A DNA stretch of 64,000 nt from Marinomonas spartinae (GCF_016461715.1 NZ_JAEMUI010000022.1:1-64000), one strand, 5' to 3'; shown: positions 1-9,758, counted from the first letter of the stretch. Notes: generated by a model not told the origin, from the sequence alone. Made by a program: numbers and translations.

Positions 1-1
1 G

Positions 2-394
2 ATTAAAAGTAAGTTACAAGAAATCGAAGACAATGGATTTCTTGGTGAAAGTGTAAGATTTACATTGTCTCCATTTTTCTCAATAAAAGTATGTAAGCGT
101 AATGTTAAAGATGGAAGTGGTTTTTTGCTTACAAGTATTATTGACTTAGATTCAAATTACTGTGATCAGGAAGTTATGCTACGAAGTGTAGTCTTTTGTC
201 ATAACACGAAGAAGAATAAAATTAAACCATTTCTAGAACGCTATAAGGAGTGGTGGTTAGTTCTATCAGATACAATCACATATGATGGAAGTGTGGAGTA
301 TCGTGAATATTTAGCGAGCAATTTATGTAAAACACCGTTTAGTCGAATTATTTTTGTAAATAGTCTGAACGGCGATATTGTGTTAGAAATATAA
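2..394 (+). CDS. 5'-partial hypothetical protein
   Basis: The reading frame is open from the first complete codon of the window (base 2) to a TAA at 392-394. The TTG at 65 is therefore probably internal and the gene starts left of the window. The visible 130 residues are mixed alpha/beta, with no signal peptide or membrane segment, and contain an E-R-Y-K-E-W-W stretch. I do not recognise a family. Base composition is clearly more AT-rich than the YcaQ-like gene downstream, which suggests acquired DNA. No co-directional neighbour lies close by. That it is coding is likely; its function is unknown. Confidence 0.5.
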   Translation: MKSKLQEIEDNGFLGESVRFTLSPFFSIKVCKRNVKDGSGFLLTSIIDLDSNYCDQEVMLRSVVFCHNTKKNKIKPFLERYKEWWLVLSDTITYDGSVEYREYLASNLCKTPFSRIIFVNSLNGDIVLEI

Positions 395-772
395 AAAAGA
401 ACATAGAGTCAGATTAAAAGCCATCTCTAAAAATGATCTCGTCGCCTCGGCGAATTAGTCCAATTAATTGATTGTTTAAGAATAGTATGGAAGCATAATC
501 GTTGCTATGCTGTTTTTGGGCTTATAGTAAAGCCGAAAGTCGTTTGTTCAAATTAAAAATAACTTATTTAAAAACAACGATATGATTGAGAAGAAGCTAA
601 GTGAACATGAAGTAAAAGGGTAAAGGTTTTCTCTGGCAAGCTTATTGCCAGTAGTTCACCCGCATGACCATCAATCAGTACCACTTTCCTAATTCTTGTT
701 TTATTCCCCTGTTCAACTTACTCTGATTCCAATATCTTATTTTTACTTCCATTTTAGATAAGGAACAACTAG
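395..772. other. intergenic region, no gene seen
   Basis: About 380 bases of AT-rich sequence between the partial gene and the asparaginase remnant. On the minus strand about 590-700 reads briefly as plausible protein (R-K-V-V-L-I-D-G-H-A-G), but it has no start and is soon closed by stops, so it may be debris of a lost gene. No convincing terminator or promoter was identified by eye. Confidence 0.4.
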
Positions 773-937
773 ATGCAGCACGATCGTCTTTCCGTTCAGG
801 TAATGCGTTGCAGTGTCGTTGAAAGCGTACACAGCATTAAGGTGGTTATTGTTTCAAGTAGCGGCGAGGTGTTGGAGTCTTGGGGGGATGTGGATACCTT
901 GGTTTATCCTCACAATGCGATTAAAGCCATGCTATGA
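773..937 (+). pseudogene. N-terminal remnant of L-asparaginase II family gene
   Basis: A 54-codon ORF (ATG 773, TGA 935-937) with a good ribosome-binding site (AAGGA, 7 bases upstream). Its sequence follows the N-terminus of the asparaginase II family (Rhizobium type, PF06089): V-x-V-x-R, then V-V-E-S-V-H, a V-V-I-V-S strand, S-W-G-D-V-D and V-Y-P-H-N-A-I-K-A, after which the family continues into the catalytic body. Here it ends in M-L-stop, and the remaining roughly 280 residues are absent. The stop overlaps the next gene's start in an ATGA arrangement. The remnant therefore looks like a deletion scar that now serves as a translated leader for the downstream gene. Confidence 0.65.
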
Positions 938-2154
938 TTGAACTAACATCCCGCAAAGACCTAGAGCGTCTGCGTCGTCTTGCTTTGGCATCCCAAGGTT
1001 TGTTACAGGCCAGTCCGTTTGGCTCGGGGTTGGCTGGGGCGCGAAGTGCAGTGGCGCATTTAGGTTACGTGCAGATTGATACCATTTCTGTAGTGGAGCG
1101 AGCACATCACCATGTGCTGCATTCAAGAGTGCCTAAGTTCGAGCCTTCGATGATCAATAAACTGTTGCAGGATGGCGATGTGTTTGAGTATTGGTCACAC
1201 GCGGCGGCGTTTTTGCCCATGGACGATTTTCGTTTTTCCTTACCTTACAAGCAGGCTCTAAAAAGTGGTCAAACCCATTGGTACAAAGATCCAGATAAAA
1301 AGTTGATGGCAGAGCTGTTGGCTCGTGTTGCTTCTGATGGACCGTTACGTTCTCGAGATATTGAAGCCAAATCCAGCAATAATGCGGCTGGCTGGTGGGA
1401 TTGGAAGCCAGCGAAGAAAGCCCTTGAGCAACTTTATATGCAAGGGGATCTGATGGTTTGTGATCGCGAGGGCTTTCAGAAAGTCTATGATTTAACCGAG
1501 CGAGTTTTGCCCTCCTATGTGAATACAACATTCCCTAATTTGGAAGAGTTTGGAGATCATTTAATCGATCAGCAGTTGCGTTGTCATGGGCTTGCTTCTT
1601 TAAAGGGATTGACCTATCTACGCCGTAATACAGGGCTGCGCGAGGTGGTAAAAAATTTAGTAGACGAGCGCTTGGCGCAAGGATTGTTGGAGCAGATAAA
1701 GATTTCTAGTGGCGAAGTGTTTGTCATCGAGCCAGATGCGCTAGAGCGTCGCTTGCCTCGATTAAATAATCGACTGCTGATTTTGTCACCCTTTGATAAC
1801 AGCGTGATTCAGCGCGACCGACTTAAAAGTCTGTTTCAATACGATTATCAGATCGAATGTTATGTCCCAGAACCCAAACGCCAATATGGTTACTTTTGTC
1901 TGCCGCTATTGTATCGAGGGGAATTTATCGGTCGCATGGATTGCAAAGCCCACCGCAAAGAGCGCCGTCTAGAAATCAAATCTCTATACCTAGAAAAACA
2001 GAGCTTTGATAACGATATGGTGATTAGCGCCTTCGTTGAAGCCATTAAACTATTCAGTCAATTCCAGCAATGTGATTCTGTGACGCTGGCGTCAGTTGAG
2101 CCCGAGCATTTACGACAAAAACTACAAATTAAGTTAAACGAAATCATGGGCTGA
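934..2154 (+). CDS. YcaQ-like winged-helix DNA glycosylase family protein
   Basis: A 406-residue protein of the HTH_42/YcaQ family (PF06224), whose E. coli member unhooks interstrand DNA crosslinks as a glycosylase. The Gln-x-Asp motif reported as catalytic in YcaQ is present as Q47-I-D49 in L-G-Y-V-Q-I-D-T, followed by the family's E-R-A-H-H-H-V-L-H-S-R stretch and a later W-W-D-W-K motif. Length is normal for the family. The ATG has no ribosome-binding site of its own and overlaps the stop of the asparaginase remnant, so translation is probably coupled to it. The 3' end overlaps the convergent LysR gene by 11 bases. DNA-repair activity is inferred from family membership. Confidence 0.8.
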   Translation: MIELTSRKDLERLRRLALASQGLLQASPFGSGLAGARSAVAHLGYVQIDTISVVERAHHHVLHSRVPKFEPSMINKLLQDGDVFEYWSHAAAFLPMDDFRFSLPYKQALKSGQTHWYKDPDKKLMAELLARVASDGPLRSRDIEAKSSNNAAGWWDWKPAKKALEQLYMQGDLMVCDREGFQKVYDLTERVLPSYVNTTFPNLEEFGDHLIDQQLRCHGLASLKGLTYLRRNTGLREVVKNLVDERLAQGLLEQIKISSGEVFVIEPDALERRLPRLNNRLLILSPFDNSVIQRDRLKSLFQYDYQIECYVPEPKRQYGYFCLPLLYRGEFIGRMDCKAHRKERRLEIKSLYLEKQSFDNDMVISAFVEAIKLFSQFQQCDSVTLASVEPEHLRQKLQIKLNEIMG

Positions 2155-3043
2155 ATTTTATCGCTTGCAACCATTCTTTAAAACGAATTGCAGCTTGGTT
2201 GGTTTTCAATCGCTTGGGTATAACAAGGTAGTAATGTAAGCCCGTAATAGAGATTGCCATTTTGTCCATACCTTGGTTTAACCAGCCATTTTTAATCGAG
2301 TTTGCGACGGCAAGTTGGCTGATGATGGCGATGCCTTGTCCAGAAAGTGCGGCCTGGGCGGTGAGGTTTTCATCGTTAAAATAGCGAATATTTGGTTGAG
2401 TGTTGGCAACGATGCTTTTTATCGTTTCTTCTATTCCTAAATTTGGTAGGTTTGGGTTCTTCCATTGAGTACAGAAAAATACGGCTTCAGATAGGTTTTC
2501 ACCGTGTTTTTTCCAATAGTCTGGTGTTGCAAAGAAGCCAATCGATTCTTGAATTAAAGGTTGGTAAATAAGTGTTTTAGTTTCGAGTTGTTTAGGTGGT
2601 TCACCGTAACGAATCGCCATATCGACACGTCTATCATGTTCCATATCTATGAGTAATTCTTCTGCTCTTATTTGAATATCGATGTCAGGGTATTGCTTCT
2701 GAAAATCAGTAAGATTGGGTACCAGCCACATGGCCGCAAACGAGTTGGTGGTGCTGATGGTTAATGTTTGAGGGGAGCCTTTTAATTGATTTACTGTTGA
2801 GAGTAAATCCTGCAGAGATTGGTTGGCAGACGCTGCCAGTAATTCGCCTTCTTTCGTTAACGTCACCGCTCGCGTTTTTCGTTCAAATAATCTTACTTTT
2901 AAGCTGTCTTCAAGTGCTCTGATTTGATGAGAAATCGCCGTCGGCGTCACATTTAATTCATTGGCGGCGTCTTTAAAACTGTTTAACCGAGCAGCGGATT
3001 CAAAGGCTTTGATGGCATTTAGAGAAGGGAGTTGCTGAAACAT
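2144..3043 (-). CDS. LysR-family transcriptional regulator (GcvA-like)
   Basis: A 299-residue LysR regulator. It has an N-terminal winged helix-turn-helix (residues about 7-65, with F-E-S-A-A-R-L-N-S-F-K-D-A-A and T-P-T-A-I-S-H-Q-I-R) followed by a periplasmic-binding-protein-like effector domain. The N-A-I-K-A-F-E-S-A-A-R opening is typical of the GcvA-like subgroup. It is divergently transcribed from the azoreductase-like gene across 115 bases, the usual LysR-target layout, so it probably controls that gene. The effector is unknown. The 3' end overlaps the convergent YcaQ-like gene. Confidence 0.88.
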   Translation of the reverse strand: MFQQLPSLNAIKAFESAARLNSFKDAANELNVTPTAISHQIRALEDSLKVRLFERKTRAVTLTKEGELLAASANQSLQDLLSTVNQLKGSPQTLTISTTNSFAAMWLVPNLTDFQKQYPDIDIQIRAEELLIDMEHDRRVDMAIRYGEPPKQLETKTLIYQPLIQESIGFFATPDYWKKHGENLSEAVFFCTQWKNPNLPNLGIEETIKSIVANTQPNIRYFNDENLTAQAALSGQGIAIISQLAVANSIKNGWLNQGMDKMAISITGLHYYLVIPKRLKTNQAAIRFKEWLQAIKFSP

Positions 3044-3158
3044 AAAGACACTCTATGGATGAGAATAATTACTTTATAGGAAAAATAACACCATTTGTCA
3101 CTAAAACGATTGCCGAACACACTATGCCTACTCACTATCAATGAAAGAGGCATAAAAT

Positions 3159-3842
3159 ATGAAAACTATTCTACATATCGACTCCAGTGTTCGTCGTACT
3201 GACAACTCAACGCAAAGTTATAATTCGATTTCGAAGTCATTTGGACGTTATTTTATTGAACTATGGCTGAATAAAAATCATCATGACAAAGTGATATATC
3301 GAGACCTCGGTCTCAACTCTCCCAGCTTTATTGATCAGGATTGGATTGCAGCAGCTTTTACCCCTGAAGAGCAAAGAAGCCCGTCTCAACAACAAACACT
3401 GGCCGAGTCCGAGGAATACTTTACTGAACTGACCCAAGCCGATGTGATTGTGATCACCTCACCCATGTATAACTATGGGATGCCTGCAGTATTGAAGGCG
3501 TGGTTTGATCAGATGCTGAGGGTGAATAAAACCTTTACTTTTGATCTCGCTCGCGGGGATTTTCCCATTGAACCGACCTTATCGGGCAAAACCTTAGTCT
3601 TGTTGACGTCATCTGGGGAGTTTGGGTTTGGTGCTGGTGGCGTTCGTGAGCACATGAACCATTTAACGCCACATATTAAAGCGTTGGCGCAATATCTGGG
3701 AGTGGATCAGTTCTATGAGATTGGTTCGGAATATCAAGAGTTTGCCGATGAGCGCCATCAGGCTTCGGTGGAAAACGCGCAACAGGATATTGCCGCATTA
3801 GTCGATCAGTTAAGCCAATGTAGGATCATCCGAAATCGTTAG
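3159..3842 (+). CDS. FMN-dependent NADH-azoreductase / NAD(P)H-quinone reductase family
   Basis: A 227-residue flavodoxin-fold protein of the AzoR family (Flavodoxin_2). These are cytoplasmic FMN enzymes that reduce quinones and azo compounds by two-electron transfer. The N-terminal phosphate-binding segment (I-L-H-I-D-S-S-V-R) and the signature S-P-M-Y-N-Y-G-M-P-A-x-L-K-A-W-F-D (about residues 104-120) are intact, as is the S-S-G-E-F-G-F-G-A-G-G segment. It is slightly longer than the roughly 200 residues of E. coli AzoR. Divergence from the LysR gene suggests quinone- or electrophile-responsive induction, which is inference. Confidence 0.85.
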   Translation: MKTILHIDSSVRRTDNSTQSYNSISKSFGRYFIELWLNKNHHDKVIYRDLGLNSPSFIDQDWIAAAFTPEEQRSPSQQQTLAESEEYFTELTQADVIVITSPMYNYGMPAVLKAWFDQMLRVNKTFTFDLARGDFPIEPTLSGKTLVLLTSSGEFGFGAGGVREHMNHLTPHIKALAQYLGVDQFYEIGSEYQEFADERHQASVENAQQDIAALVDQLSQCRIIRNR

Positions 3843-3892
3843 TAGAAAGTTGATGATGTATGGCGTGCTGCTTTGCTCAGTCTGCTTGTTTT

Positions 3893-5146
3893 CTAAGGTT
3901 TGTCCCAGTGTCCTGTGATGGTGATCATGGCAAGCATTTTTAGGGTGTTACCAAAGTAGTCTTCATTTTCGATGGGCTTGTCTTTGATATTTTCCCAGAG
4001 GGCATTTAGCCAAGCTTGGTTGGACGGATCTATTGTTGCTGACACCGCAAACATGGATACAAATGCCATGGCGTCAAAGCCACTGTTTTTTGAATAGATC
4101 CCATCGAGCGCATAGGTGTCGGCGATTTTTTGGGGATCGGCATGGGTGGTGTTGATGATCCATTGATTGAGAGGTGCTAAAGCAGATAACGCTCTTTTAT
4201 CACCGTATAGTCGATAGTCCAGTGCGACACGCCATGGATAACGGGCTGCATTCCAAGAGTAGATGCCATCGTCTTCGCTTTCCAGAAACATGGCCTTGGC
4301 GGGTTGTGGATGATTAAGTAGACCGACGATAAAGTCAGGCATGAGTCCGGTTTTGGGGCTGTCCGTTTGGCGAATGCTTGCCATGATAGCGTAAGTGGTA
4401 TCCCTTACTTTGTTCCAACTTTTGTCGTCAGTTGCGTCTGCGTAGGCTTTTAGATGAGAGACCATAAAATCAGAGGATCGGGTAGTGTTAGCGTATTGGC
4501 CGTCATCGATGTCAGCGACCCAATCGCCTAGGCGAATAAAATGGTTTTCAGGGTCAATCTCATGTTGCTTAATGGCTGTAATGACGTTTATGGCTTCGCG
4601 TTTATAGTTTATTTTTCCGGAACTGCCCCATTTTTTGTCGGCTAGTAAAAAGGCATAGGCAATATCCATATCGCCGTCGCTGGCGCTATTACTACCCCCG
4701 ACTTTATCTCCCGCGTTTTTGCAGTTTTTTAACTGGTTCCAAGCCATCAATCCAGGGGCTGATTGGGCGGGGTGATCATGAAAAAAGTCTACCATTCCAT
4801 CAAAAATGCGTCTTGCCTGTGGGTCAAAGTCTGCCATCATCACGGTAATTAACATACCGTAGCCATGAGCTTCTGATGTCGTTAATGTAGACGCCGCTGT
4901 GCCTCCTTCCACTGTCTTTCCATCCGCTGCCATGTCCACTAAATAGCGACTCTCGCCACACTGTTGACGCAGGTAAGTTGCTTTCCAGTGTTGGTAGAAG
5001 TTAAGGAGAGCTGTATCAAGTTCGGATTGGCTGTATCTGGATGGTTTTATCACGGATGCTGGCTGATTCGCTTGGGTCGAGCTGGCGCAAAAAATGAGCA
5101 ATGAATAAGCCAATAACTTGATTAAAGCTTTTTGAAAGCGATTCAT
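3893..5146 (-). CDS. glycoside hydrolase family 8 (endoglucanase-type), secreted
   Basis: A 417-residue protein with a Sec signal peptide (about residues 1-26, ending A-S-S-T-Q-A-N) and a GH8 (alpha/alpha)6 barrel. The general-acid region reads T-T-S-E-A-H-G-Y-G-M (Glu92) and the second acidic region reads S-D-G-D-M-D-I-A-Y-A (Asp157/Asp159), as in BcsZ/CelY-type endoglucanases. GH8 enzymes cleave beta-1,4 glucans, chitosan or xylan by inversion. No cellulose synthase genes (bcsA/B/C) are nearby, so it stands alone, perhaps acting on external polysaccharide rather than in cellulose export. The substrate cannot be fixed from sequence. Confidence 0.85.
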   Translation of the reverse strand: MNRFQKALIKLLAYSLLIFCASSTQANQPASVIKPSRYSQSELDTALLNFYQHWKATYLRQQCGESRYLVDMAADGKTVEGGTAASTLTTSEAHGYGMLITVMMADFDPQARRIFDGMVDFFHDHPAQSAPGLMAWNQLKNCKNAGDKVGGSNSASDGDMDIAYAFLLADKKWGSSGKINYKREAINVITAIKQHEIDPENHFIRLGDWVADIDDGQYANTTRSSDFMVSHLKAYADATDDKSWNKVRDTTYAIMASIRQTDSPKTGLMPDFIVGLLNHPQPAKAMFLESEDDGIYSWNAARYPWRVALDYRLYGDKRALSALAPLNQWIINTTHADPQKIADTYALDGIYSKNSGFDAMAFVSMFAVSATIDPSNQAWLNALWENIKDKPIENEDYFGNTLKMLAMITITGHWDKP

Positions 5147-5395
5147 AATGGGCTAGCCATACGCGATAAGGAGTAAGTAGTGTATTGAATCATAGGTTGG
5201 CGATAAAACGTTTTATTTAGCCCTTCTCTCTTTTTCTGTCTGTTGAAGTCAGTTCTTAAAATACATGGCCCCTTGATTTTCATAAAATCGCTTAGACATA
5301 GCTAAGTAGTAATGCAGGCTCGTGATGGTGGTTGCCTGTTTGTTGCTTTGTTCTTTCGCTTGATTCTTTAGTGGCTTTTTACGGTGGGGGTGTTT

Positions 5396-5638
5396 ATGTC
5401 TGGTCAAGGCTCTGGGGGCAATGTGCTTGCCGCTCTTTGTAGCGTTTTTATTCCAGGATTAGGTCAACTGGTGCAGGGGCGTCTTTTTATGGCACTGTTC
5501 TTTTTTGTGACGGTTTTTGTGTGCTATGCATTAGGGGCAACAGTGATCCTCTTCTTTATGTGGGTGGTTGGCGGAATATTGCATCTTTGGTCAATTATTG
5601 ATGCAGCTCGCTTTTCTCGACAACGCTCAGTTTTATGA
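5396..5638 (+). CDS. small two-segment membrane protein
   Basis: An 80-residue protein. I chose the ATG at 5396 because a GGGGG run lies about 6 bases upstream; a GTG at 5384 would add four residues. After a Gly-rich start it carries a P-G-L-G-Q-L-V-Q-G-R turn between hydrophobic stretches, then two closely spaced transmembrane helices and an I-I-D-A-A-R-F-S tail. This layout resembles small TM2-like inner-membrane proteins. No function can be assigned. It stands between the GH8 gene (divergent) and the chemoreceptor, with no clear operon partner. Confidence 0.65.
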   Translation: MSGQGSGGNVLAALCSVFIPGLGQLVQGRLFMALFFFVTVFVCYALGATVILFFMWVVGGILHLWSIIDAARFSRQRSVL

Positions 5639-5997
5639 TGCTTAGTTAAGGTATTAACTGGTAAAGAGTAAGAGATTATCTTGTGTATTTTTATAATGTT
5701 AATTAGTGGTTGAAGGTAAGAAAAATATTATTAAGAAAAGAGAACTGACTGTACCAGAAGACCAAGTGTTTGTACTAAATAATTAGAAATATAACGGTAA
5801 TAATAGCCATTACTATTATCATATTTTGAGTCAAATGATATTAGTAAAGTTCTCAATGTTGATCTAAAGGAGTTAGTTGATTGGCGCGAGAAGTTAGATG
5901 GTCGTTTTAGATACAAATATAAACTGTATTAATGTATCTTTTAGTGCTTAATTATAGTTGTGAAGAAAGAAATTATCATTGATACAGTAGGTTTGTT
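5639..5997. other. AT-rich intergenic region with possible decayed coding fragments
   Basis: Around 360 AT-rich bases upstream of the chemoreceptor. Two plus-strand stretches read like protein without usable starts: about 5707-5785 (R-E-L-T-V-P-E-D-Q-V-F-V-L-N-N-stop) and about 5810-5931 (E-L-V-D-W-R-E-K-L-D-G-R-F-R-Y then stop). They may be the eroded tail of a lost gene. The chemoreceptor promoter is presumably in the last 100 bases. Confidence 0.3.
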
Positions 5998-8121
5998 ATG
6001 GCAAGTGTCTCTCTAAAGAATAAGTTGTTACTCATTAGTATCGGCTCTGTTTTATTTATCTCTTTGTTATTCACGTGGCAAACTTATGCAAAAATTTCTT
6101 CCTTAAGTGATCAATTAAAACAAGATGCTGTTACTGACCTCAAAGATTCGGCTATATCTAAACTTGAGCTGAATACTCGTATTGCTGGTGAGAAAATCCA
6201 AGCTTACATTGAGCAAAACCTTGATGTAGTGAATGTTTTGGCAATGCAATTGTCTAATAATTTGAATCTTTCGGCGCCTTTGTCTAGAGAGCAAGTCTTG
6301 CCTCTTATAACGGCGGCAAAAAAAGAAGCACCCAACGCCAGCGTTCTGTATACCTTTTTTGAGCCCAATGCGTTTGATAATAAAGACAGCGAATACGTAG
6401 GTAAAGACACCCATGTCAGTGCTAAAGATGATGGCTCCTTTAGCATAACAGTGGGTGTAGGTGAAAATGGAAAGGTTATTTATTATCCAGTTGATAGTGC
6501 AAAAATAAAATACAATACCGATAAAGATCCTAACGGACAGCGCATTTCTGAGTGGTATTTATGCCCGCGAGATACGAAATCCACTTGTCTTGTTGAGCCC
6601 TACTTATTTGATTTGCCTGATGGTTCTAAAGTTCTCATGACGAGCTTAACCGTGCCTGTCATGGACGGTGGTGTGTTTAAGGGGATTGTCGGTGCGGATC
6701 TTGATTTGCCTGTTATACAAGTGTTTGCTAATGAATTATCTAAGGGCCTTTATGATGGGCAAGGCTCCGTCACTATCGTTAGTAAGAAAGGGCTGATTGT
6801 TGCCTCAAGCAAATATAAGGAGAGCTTAGGTAAACCATTTAAAGCAGTCGATACCAAAAATGGTCAAGCGTTGTTAGCACTGGCTAATAAGGGGGGCGTA
6901 TTGGAGCAAGATGGCCAATTGATTGTTGCTCAGCCTTTAAATCTTGAAAGTACGAATACTCAGTGGCAGTTTTTGATTAGCTTGCCCATGTCGGTTGCTA
7001 TGGCGAAGCTGGATAAAAAATTGGCGCTGATGGCAAGCGTTAAACAAAGAGCACTTATTGAACAGTTAACATTGGCTGTGATTATTTCTATCGTCGCGAC
7101 ACTGCTAATGTTGTTGATTGTTCGTTCCATTATTCGTCCATTGCAATTGCTGAATGAACAAGTGGCTCAGTTGTCTGGTAACGATGGAGACCTAACACAA
7201 ACGTTAGATTTGCATTCACACGCCGAATTGAACGAATTGAGCGCCAGCTTTAATGTGTTTCTACAAAAACTTCGTGACATGGTGAACTCATTAAAATCCA
7301 TTGGGGTAACAGTAAGGGCATCCTCAAATGAGAACGTGACTGCGAGTAATAGTTCTTTAGCAGAAACCGCACAGCAAAAAACAGAGATTGCCAATGTTGT
7401 TTTGTCGACTCAAGAAATGTCTAACACGGCCCATGAAGTCGCTGGAATTACCGCTGAATTAGCAGGGAAAATGAAAGAAATGAATCATATGGTTAGTGAC
7501 TCTCAGCGTAGTATCGTGAGTTCAACGAATACGGTTCAAGAGCTTAGCAGCAGTATGGAAAGTGCAAAAGAGTCCATCGATAAAGTCTCTGCACGTTCGA
7601 ATGATATTAATCAAATTCTAGAAGTGATTCGTAGTGTGGCTGAGCAAACGAATTTGTTAGCTCTGAATGCTGCGATTGAGGCGGCTCGTGCGGGTGAGCA
7701 AGGTCGAGGTTTTGCGGTGGTTGCGGACGAAGTACGCAGCCTTGCCTCTAAAACACAAAACTCTACGGAAGAAATTGATAATTTAATCAGTAATTTGCAG
7801 CAAGAAGTGAAAATGGCGGTCAGTAGCATCGCTAATAGTGGTGAAAAAGTTGCATTATCCGTTAAGTCTACTCAAGAGGTGAACGATAGTCTCGCAGCAG
7901 TGGTGAATGAAATAGAACTAATAAATGATCATATTCAACAAGTGGCTGCCGCGGCGGAAGAGCAAAGCCAAGTGAGTATTGATATCACTGGTATGTTGAA
8001 AAAAATCGAAGACGCGGCCGAAGTGTTAGCGCACTTTGCGCACCAGACGAATGACAGTAGTGAGCAAGTGACTCACCAGTTGGATGAGTTGGATAGCCAA
8101 TTGAATAAACTGAAGAGTTAA
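5998..8121 (+). CDS. methyl-accepting chemotaxis protein, Cache sensor
   Basis: A 707-residue chemoreceptor. There is one transmembrane helix at about residues 8-27, then a large periplasmic double-Cache-type ligand domain (including the repeated [14 protein letters not shown] element). A second helix follows at about 357-379, then a HAMP domain and a cytoplasmic signalling coiled coil. The conserved hairpin tip, [18 protein letters not shown], starts near residue 549. It would signal to CheA/CheW at the inner membrane. Cache receptors often bind amino acids, organic acids or polyamines; the ligand here is unknown. A strong terminator follows, so it is monocistronic. Confidence 0.92.
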   Translation: MASVSLKNKLLLISIGSVLFISLLFTWQTYAKISSLSDQLKQDAVTDLKDSAISKLELNTRIAGEKIQAYIEQNLDVVNVLAMQLSNNLNLSAPLSREQVLPLITAAKKEAPNASVLYTFFEPNAFDNKDSEYVGKDTHVSAKDDGSFSITVGVGENGKVIYYPVDSAKIKYNTDKDPNGQRISEWYLCPRDTKSTCLVEPYLFDLPDGSKVLMTSLTVPVMDGGVFKGIVGADLDLPVIQVFANELSKGLYDGQGSVTIVSKKGLIVASSKYKESLGKPFKAVDTKNGQALLALANKGGVLEQDGQLIVAQPLNLESTNTQWQFLISLPMSVAMAKLDKKLALMASVKQRALIEQLTLAVIISIVATLLMLLIVRSIIRPLQLLNEQVAQLSGNDGDLTQTLDLHSHAELNELSASFNVFLQKLRDMVNSLKSIGVTVRASSNENVTASNSSLAETAQQKTEIANVVLSTQEMSNTAHEVAGITAELAGKMKEMNHMVSDSQRSIVSSTNTVQELSSSMESAKESIDKVSARSNDINQILEVIRSVAEQTNLLALNAAIEAARAGEQGRGFAVVADEVRSLASKTQNSTEEIDNLISNLQQEVKMAVSSIANSGEKVALSVKSTQEVNDSLAAVVNEIELINDHIQQVAAAAEEQSQVSIDITGMLKKIEDAAEVLAHFAHQTNDSSEQVTHQLDELDSQLNKLKS

Positions 8122-8151
8122 TAGTCTCAGAAAGCGTCATTGTCTGTTGGT

Positions 8152-8188
8152 AAAAAAAACGGGTAGGCTCAGCCTACCCGTTTTTTTT
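8152..8188. terminator. rho-independent terminator, bidirectional
   Basis: An A-rich run, then an inverted repeat CGGGTAGGCT / AGCCTACCCG with a one-base centre, then eight T residues. It lies 30 bases after the chemoreceptor stop, and the A-run on its left would also serve leftward transcription of the MFS gene that ends at 8325. Confidence 0.9.
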
Positions 8189-8324
8189 GTAAGCATGTTA
8201 ATATCTTTTCTCCATCCATAAGTGACGAAATAATCGCAATCGAATCAACATCATTACCCTCACTTAAATCTTATGATTAATGTGAGTTTGTAGAACGTAT
8301 TCCAATGAATGTTTGAGCATCCCC

Positions 8325-9758
8325 CTAGATATGATGCAATTTGCGACGATAAATAAGGCCAAAGATGACTAAGGTGCCCATCAAACACACTTCGGCGCAT
8401 AAGGTGGTAGATATGGCGATTTTGTGGCTTTGGGTAATATCAAAGATTTGATAGGCGATGGAGCCGAGTAGAGCGGACCCTAGACCAAAAGCGGCTTGTT
8501 GTATGGTCGTCAGCATGGCACTGCCTGCTCCAGCATCTTTCGAAGCCACTTCGGACAAACCAATGCGGAAAAAGCTACCGACGATAAAAGACTGTCCTAA
8601 CCCGATAAATAAGGTGGTTGGTAGTAAGGTCGTAATGCCGATATTTGGCCAAAAATGATAGAAAGTCCATGCTAAGCCAAGCAGTCCAGGTATTTGTAAC
8701 GCACAACCTAAAAACAGCGTATTGAGCTTGCCAATACGGTTGGATATTCTTGCCGTGAAAAGTGAGCCTACAAAATACGCCATACCCAGCATGATAAACG
8801 CATTCCCGGATTCCAGTGGAGACTTGCCTAAGCCAGATTGAAAAGTCAGGGCGACGGAGAACATAAAACCGCTCCAACTGGCGAACATAAAGATCGCCAG
8901 AATAAAGCCAAATTGAATGGAATGAAGGCGTAATAGTCTCGGTGGCATTAGCGGGAAGCGCTGACGATTTTCTTGATGCTTTTCAATGTTCCAAAATGCA
9001 TACAAAAGAGGGATAACACCTAAGAGCATAACGATAAATGGCCATGACCAATGGTATTCCGGTCCAAGCGAGACAGGAATCAGCAGACAAAGCAGTGCTG
9101 CCGCAAGAACAAAAGTGCCGGGCCAGTCCACATTGGCAGGGTGTTCTGAACGACTTTCAGGTACCCAAACGCGAGCAAAAATAAGAATGCCGAGACAAAC
9201 GGGAATATTGATCAAAAAGACACTGCGCCAGCCCAATCCTGCCACATCGCCAGAGACTAAAAAGCCACCGAGAACCTGCCCTAAGACAAACGCCAAACCA
9301 CCAATGGCGCCATAGAGGCCAATTGCAAAAGAGTGACGTCTGCCCGTTAGTGTGACATGCAAGGTGGCGAGAATTTGCGGCACAATCATGGCTGCGCCGA
9401 CACCTTGAACGGCGCGAGCGAACAATAGTCCATTGATGGAAGAGGCAATCCCGCAAGCGAGAGAGGCGATACCAAAGACCCAGACGCCGAGAATAAACAA
9501 ACGGCGGCGGCCAAAGTTATCGCCTAGTCGTCCCCCCATTGCCAAGCACACTGCGAAACTTACACCATAGGCGGCCACCATTAACTCGAGTTGAATATGG
9601 CTGGCATGGAGGGACTCAGCGATGGAAGCGAGCGCTACGTTGACGATGGAAAAATCAATTAACGGCAGTAGCTGGCCTGCCATCAGGATGATCAAACCAG
9701 CTCGGCTTAGTGTCTTTGCTGTAGTGGTCATTTTATTCGGATTCTCTTGATTTATCAT
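8325..9758 (-). CDS. MFS transporter, DHA2 (EmrB/QacA) drug:H+ antiporter family
   Basis: A 477-residue integral membrane protein with about 14 hydrophobic helices. The MFS motif G-G-R-L-G-D-N-F-G-R-R-R-L-F lies after TM2 and the G-x-x-x-G-P/G-x-x-G-G-type motif C region around L-G-Q-V-L-G-G-F. The N-terminal I-D-F-S-I-V-N-V-A-L in TM1 is typical of the DHA2 family. An internal ATG at residue 10 (position 9731) could be the true start. It is divergent from a helix-turn-helix regulator with a palindrome in between, so export of a toxic compound under local control is likely. The substrate is unknown. Confidence 0.88.
   Translation of the reverse strand: MINQENPNKMTTTAKTLSRAGLIILMAGQLLPLIDFSIVNVALASIAESLHASHIQLELMVAAYGVSFAVCLAMGGRLGDNFGRRRLFILGVWVFGIASLACGIASSINGLLFARAVQGVGAAMIVPQILATLHVTLTGRRHSFAIGLYGAIGGLAFVLGQVLGGFLVSGDVAGLGWRSVFLINIPVCLGILIFARVWVPESRSEHPANVDWPGTFVLAAALLCLLIPVSLGPEYHWSWPFIVMLLGVIPLLYAFWNIEKHQENRQRFPLMPPRLLRLHSIQFGFILAIFMFASWSGFMFSVALTFQSGLGKSPLESGNAFIMLGMAYFVGSLFTARISNRIGKLNTLFLGCALQIPGLLGLAWTFYHFWPNIGITTLLPTTLFIGLGQSFIVGSFFRIGLSEVASKDAGAGSAMLTTIQQAAFGLGSALLGSIAYQIFDITQSHKIAISTTLCAEVCLMGTLVIFGLIYRRKLHHI

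Noticed and set aside
590..705. Minus-strand stretch that reads like protein (R-K-V-V-L-I-D-G-H-A-G-E-L-L)
   Set aside because: No start codon or ribosome-binding site, closed by stops on both sides within about 45 codons, and no family I could name; mentioned only as possible debris.
5731..5931. Small ORFs and coding-like fragments upstream of the first chemoreceptor
   Set aside because: Plus-strand fragments lack starts, and the minus-strand ORF over the same bases has low-complexity AT-driven composition and no ribosome-binding site.
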